The translations under genes were made by a program, and so were the position numbers. Positions 62,256 to 64,000 of a stretch of DNA of 64,000 nt are shown here, one piece after another. A model generated the notes under the pieces. That model saw only the letters and a list, made by a program, of their open reading frames with translations. It did no database searches and had not been told where the DNA came from. Position 1 is the stretch's first letter; each line of letters begins with the position of its first letter. Origin of the DNA: Desulforapulum autotrophicum HRM2 (GTDB lineage: Bacteria > Desulfobacterota > Desulfobacteria > Desulfobacterales > Desulfobacteraceae); assembly GCF_000020365.1 (NCBI RefSeq), contig NC_012108.1, positions 4,410,001-4,474,000 of the forward strand, written 5' to 3'.

Positions 62256-62888
62256 TCAAACATGATCTTTTCGTTTCTGAACCAGGCAATTGAGCCACAC
62301 AATGCCTTCACGGCCAAGGCCGTCCTCCGTGGTTCTGGAGCTGACCACCTCAAAACCGGCCTTTTGAGAAGCCAGAATCCACTCTTCAACAGACATGGCC
62401 GTGAACCGCCGCCCCTTTTCATCAAACTCCCCCTGATTCACATCGTCCCGCCGGGATGGCACGGAGAAGAAAAACCGGCCCTGTTCATTAACAAGGCGCC
62501 CCGCTTTTTCAAACACGGCATCAATGGCTTCCCGGGTGAGATGCATGAGGGTGGCAATGGAAAAAAGACCGTCAAATTGCCCCAGATGCTCTGATAACCC
62601 TTCGGGCAGATGGATGGTGTAAAGCTTTCCTGAGAGTTCCGGGTGAAGTTTACCGGCCGATGCAATCATTTCTGCAGACCCGTCAACTGCCGTGACATCA
62701 AAACCACTGGCCTTCATGAATGCAGCGTCCCGGCCTGATCCGCAGCCAATCTCCAGGAGCTTTGCCCCTGGATCAAAGCAGGACTTCAGCAGGGCCTGCA
62801 TCTCTTCTACCCCGGCCGATTCATAACGTTGGGCCAGGGATTCTGCATTTTTCTGGTAATATTTAATGGTGGATGAATTTTCAGGCAT
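62256..62888 (-). CDS. Class I SAM-dependent methyltransferase
   Basis: The 210-residue protein has motif I KLLEIGCGSGRDAAFMKASG, FDVTAVDGSAEMIASAGKLH, GLFSIATLMHLTREAID and a final RREDV-like SVPSRRDDVNQGEFDEKGRR segment. The glycine-rich loop and the acidic VDGS position bind SAM. The substrate cannot be told. ATG 62888 is the natural start and no membrane or signal part is seen. It probably shares a transcript with the exported protein downstream. Confidence 0.85.
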   Translation of the reverse strand: MPENSSTIKYYQKNAESLAQRYESAGVEEMQALLKSCFDPGAKLLEIGCGSGRDAAFMKASGFDVTAVDGSAEMIASAGKLHPELSGKLYTIHLPEGLSEHLGQFDGLFSIATLMHLTREAIDAVFEKAGRLVNEQGRFFFSVPSRRDDVNQGEFDEKGRRFTAMSVEEWILASQKAGFEVVSSRTTEDGLGREGIVWLNCLVQKRKDHV

Positions 62889-63181
62889 GTTTCTTTCTTT
62901 CAGCAGTAGTGGTTTAATCAGCGTTTCGTTTACAAGGGCAAACGATATGTTCCTGGCAGCCGTTAAACCATAAAAACCCCACCTTGAAAAGCAAAGATTC
63001 CATTTATGATCAGGAGTTCAACAGTCAAAGAGTGCTTGCATGATTCAGGTTAAATGTTTTTACCATAATTCTTGTCTCGTGGTTTTTGATTTTTTTTGAA
63101 ATAATCTTGTGTATGATCAAAATTCAGCATAATCTCTAACAAAATTTATCGTTTAACCCACAATGAGGCAAAAAGAACGGA

Positions 63182-63892
63182 ATGAATGAATCAACTCAAA
63201 AGATAGCATTGTTTATAGATGCGGATAATGCGCCTGCGAGTAAGTTTGAAGACGTACTGAGCGAAGTTGCAAAATATGGTGTAGTTACAATAAGAAAGGC
63301 CTATGGAAATTGGAAAAACCCCTGTTTAAAATCCTGGGAAGAACTCCTCCACGAGTATGCAATTCAACCCATACAGCAATATGACTTAACAAAGGGAAAA
63401 AATGCCTCGGATATTGCCCTTGTCATTGATGCAATGGATGTAATGTATACCAAAAATATCGATGTCATGTGTTTTGTATCATCTGATTGTGATTTCACAC
63501 CCATGGTCACACGGGCCCTTGCTGAGGGTAAGGTTGTTCTTGGATTTGGTGAGCGTAAGGCGCCTTCTCCTTTTGTTAATGCATGTTCCAAATTTTTATT
63601 TCTGGATCAGGAGCCTGAACAGAATGGCACCACACCCAAAAAGACAATAAATCTTAAATCAGACACCAAACTTATAAATTTATTACGCCAGGCCATCGAA
63701 GCGACTGAAGAAGAGAATGGCTGGGCTGCGTTAGGACCTGTGGGCTCCCACATATCCAATAAAACCTCCTTCGACAGTCGAAATTACGGGTACAAAAATT
63801 TAAGTAGTCTTTTAAAACCCATCGATTTATTTGAACTCAAACGCGGACCTGGAAATTCCTATCTGGTTAGAGATGCGCGAAAGAAAAAATAA
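63182..63892 (+). CDS. NYN-domain nuclease with C-terminal OST-HTH/LOTUS domain
   Basis: The N-terminal ~145 residues are a NYN (LabA/PIN-like) domain: KIALFIDADNAPASKFEDVL, IRKAYGNWKNPCLKSWEELL, KNASDIALVIDAMDVMY and VMCFVSSDCDFTPMVTRALA. The Asp residues in DADN, SDIALVIDAMD and SDCDF form the metal site. The C-terminal ~75 residues fit a LOTUS/OST-HTH RNA-binding domain (FDSRNYGYKNLSSLLKPIDL, FELKRGPGNSYLVRD). Such proteins are predicted RNases acting on structured RNA. The gene stands alone; ATG 63182 follows a purine-rich leader. Confidence 0.9.
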   Translation: MNESTQKIALFIDADNAPASKFEDVLSEVAKYGVVTIRKAYGNWKNPCLKSWEELLHEYAIQPIQQYDLTKGKNASDIALVIDAMDVMYTKNIDVMCFVSSDCDFTPMVTRALAEGKVVLGFGERKAPSPFVNACSKFLFLDQEPEQNGTTPKKTINLKSDTKLINLLRQAIEATEEENGWAALGPVGSHISNKTSFDSRNYGYKNLSSLLKPIDLFELKRGPGNSYLVRDARKKK

Positions 63893-63922
63893 ACTATATT
63901 TAATGAAGGCCAGAAGATACCT

Positions 63923-64000
63923 TTGATTATTCAAATTTTTGTACCCATTGTTGTCCTTGGAATTTTATACGTATCTGTTGCAATGTATAAACGATTTCAA
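63923..64000 (+). CDS. Possible start of a membrane protein, cut by the window end
   Basis: A TTG at 63923 opens a frame reading IIQIFVPIVVLGILYVSVAM then YKRFQ to the window end: one membrane helix followed by basic residues. The leader GAAGGCCAGAAG is only weakly like a ribosome site. Too little is present to name it. Confidence 0.3.
   Translation, partial: MIIQIFVPIVVLGILYVSVAMYKRFQ

Overview
The window looks like a chromosomal segment of a sulfate-reducing Desulfobacterota bacterium, probably of the Desulfobacteraceae. This is an inference from gene content: a desulforedoxin-like small protein, PocR and V4R sensors, a cytidylate-kinase-like protein, a class II photolyase and a PEP-CTERM protein. 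No rRNA, tRNA or CRISPR array was seen.

Layout. 0-16 kb is mostly chromosomal: the end of a NifX-like gene, a LolA-like plus outer-membrane-protein pair, a cytidylate-kinase-like protein, RlpA, a Na/Ca exchanger, a PEP-CTERM/Tat-phosphoesterase pair, a RiPP-type radical SAM enzyme with truA, a desulforedoxin-like peptide and FadL. 16-29 kb is a sensory and cyclic-di-GMP region: a V4R-GGDEF gene, a PocR hybrid histidine kinase, a V4R/diguanylate-cyclase operon and a PilZ gene. Two of these are broken by mobile elements. 27-36 kb is a nest of insertion sequences: IS1380 in the PilZ gene, and IS66, itself carrying an IS21 element, in an acetamidase/formamidase gene. Target duplications are visible at every junction. 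36-46 kb carries a MarR/ferredoxin/exported OsmC operon, photolyase, SOUL protein, a split permease fused to a NifX domain, an IS605-type TnpB element and a DODA-type dioxygenase. 46-64 kb is an accessory region: two large PLD-helicase proteins, an integron-like cassette stretch with a NucS-like nuclease and a HEPN-like protein, an EACC1-like plus zincin pair, a NERD protein and a NYN protein.

The most unusual item is a 1,901-bp mobile element present twice (17756-19656 and, inverted, 49855-51755). It has no terminal inverted repeats, is flanked by CTAA, and encodes a 506-residue protein that I cannot assign to any transposase family. In front of the gene lies a 140-bp region able to fold into a long outer stem holding two hairpins with the same GTCCAT loop. 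One copy splits a diguanylate cyclase gene. Short decayed right ends lie at two other places.

The window also holds many gene relics (PIN toxin-antitoxin, endonuclease I, ADP-ribosylglycohydrolase, a shredded helicase copy), as expected of a genome with heavy transposition and decay. All names rest on reading the translations and motifs by eye. No database search was possible.
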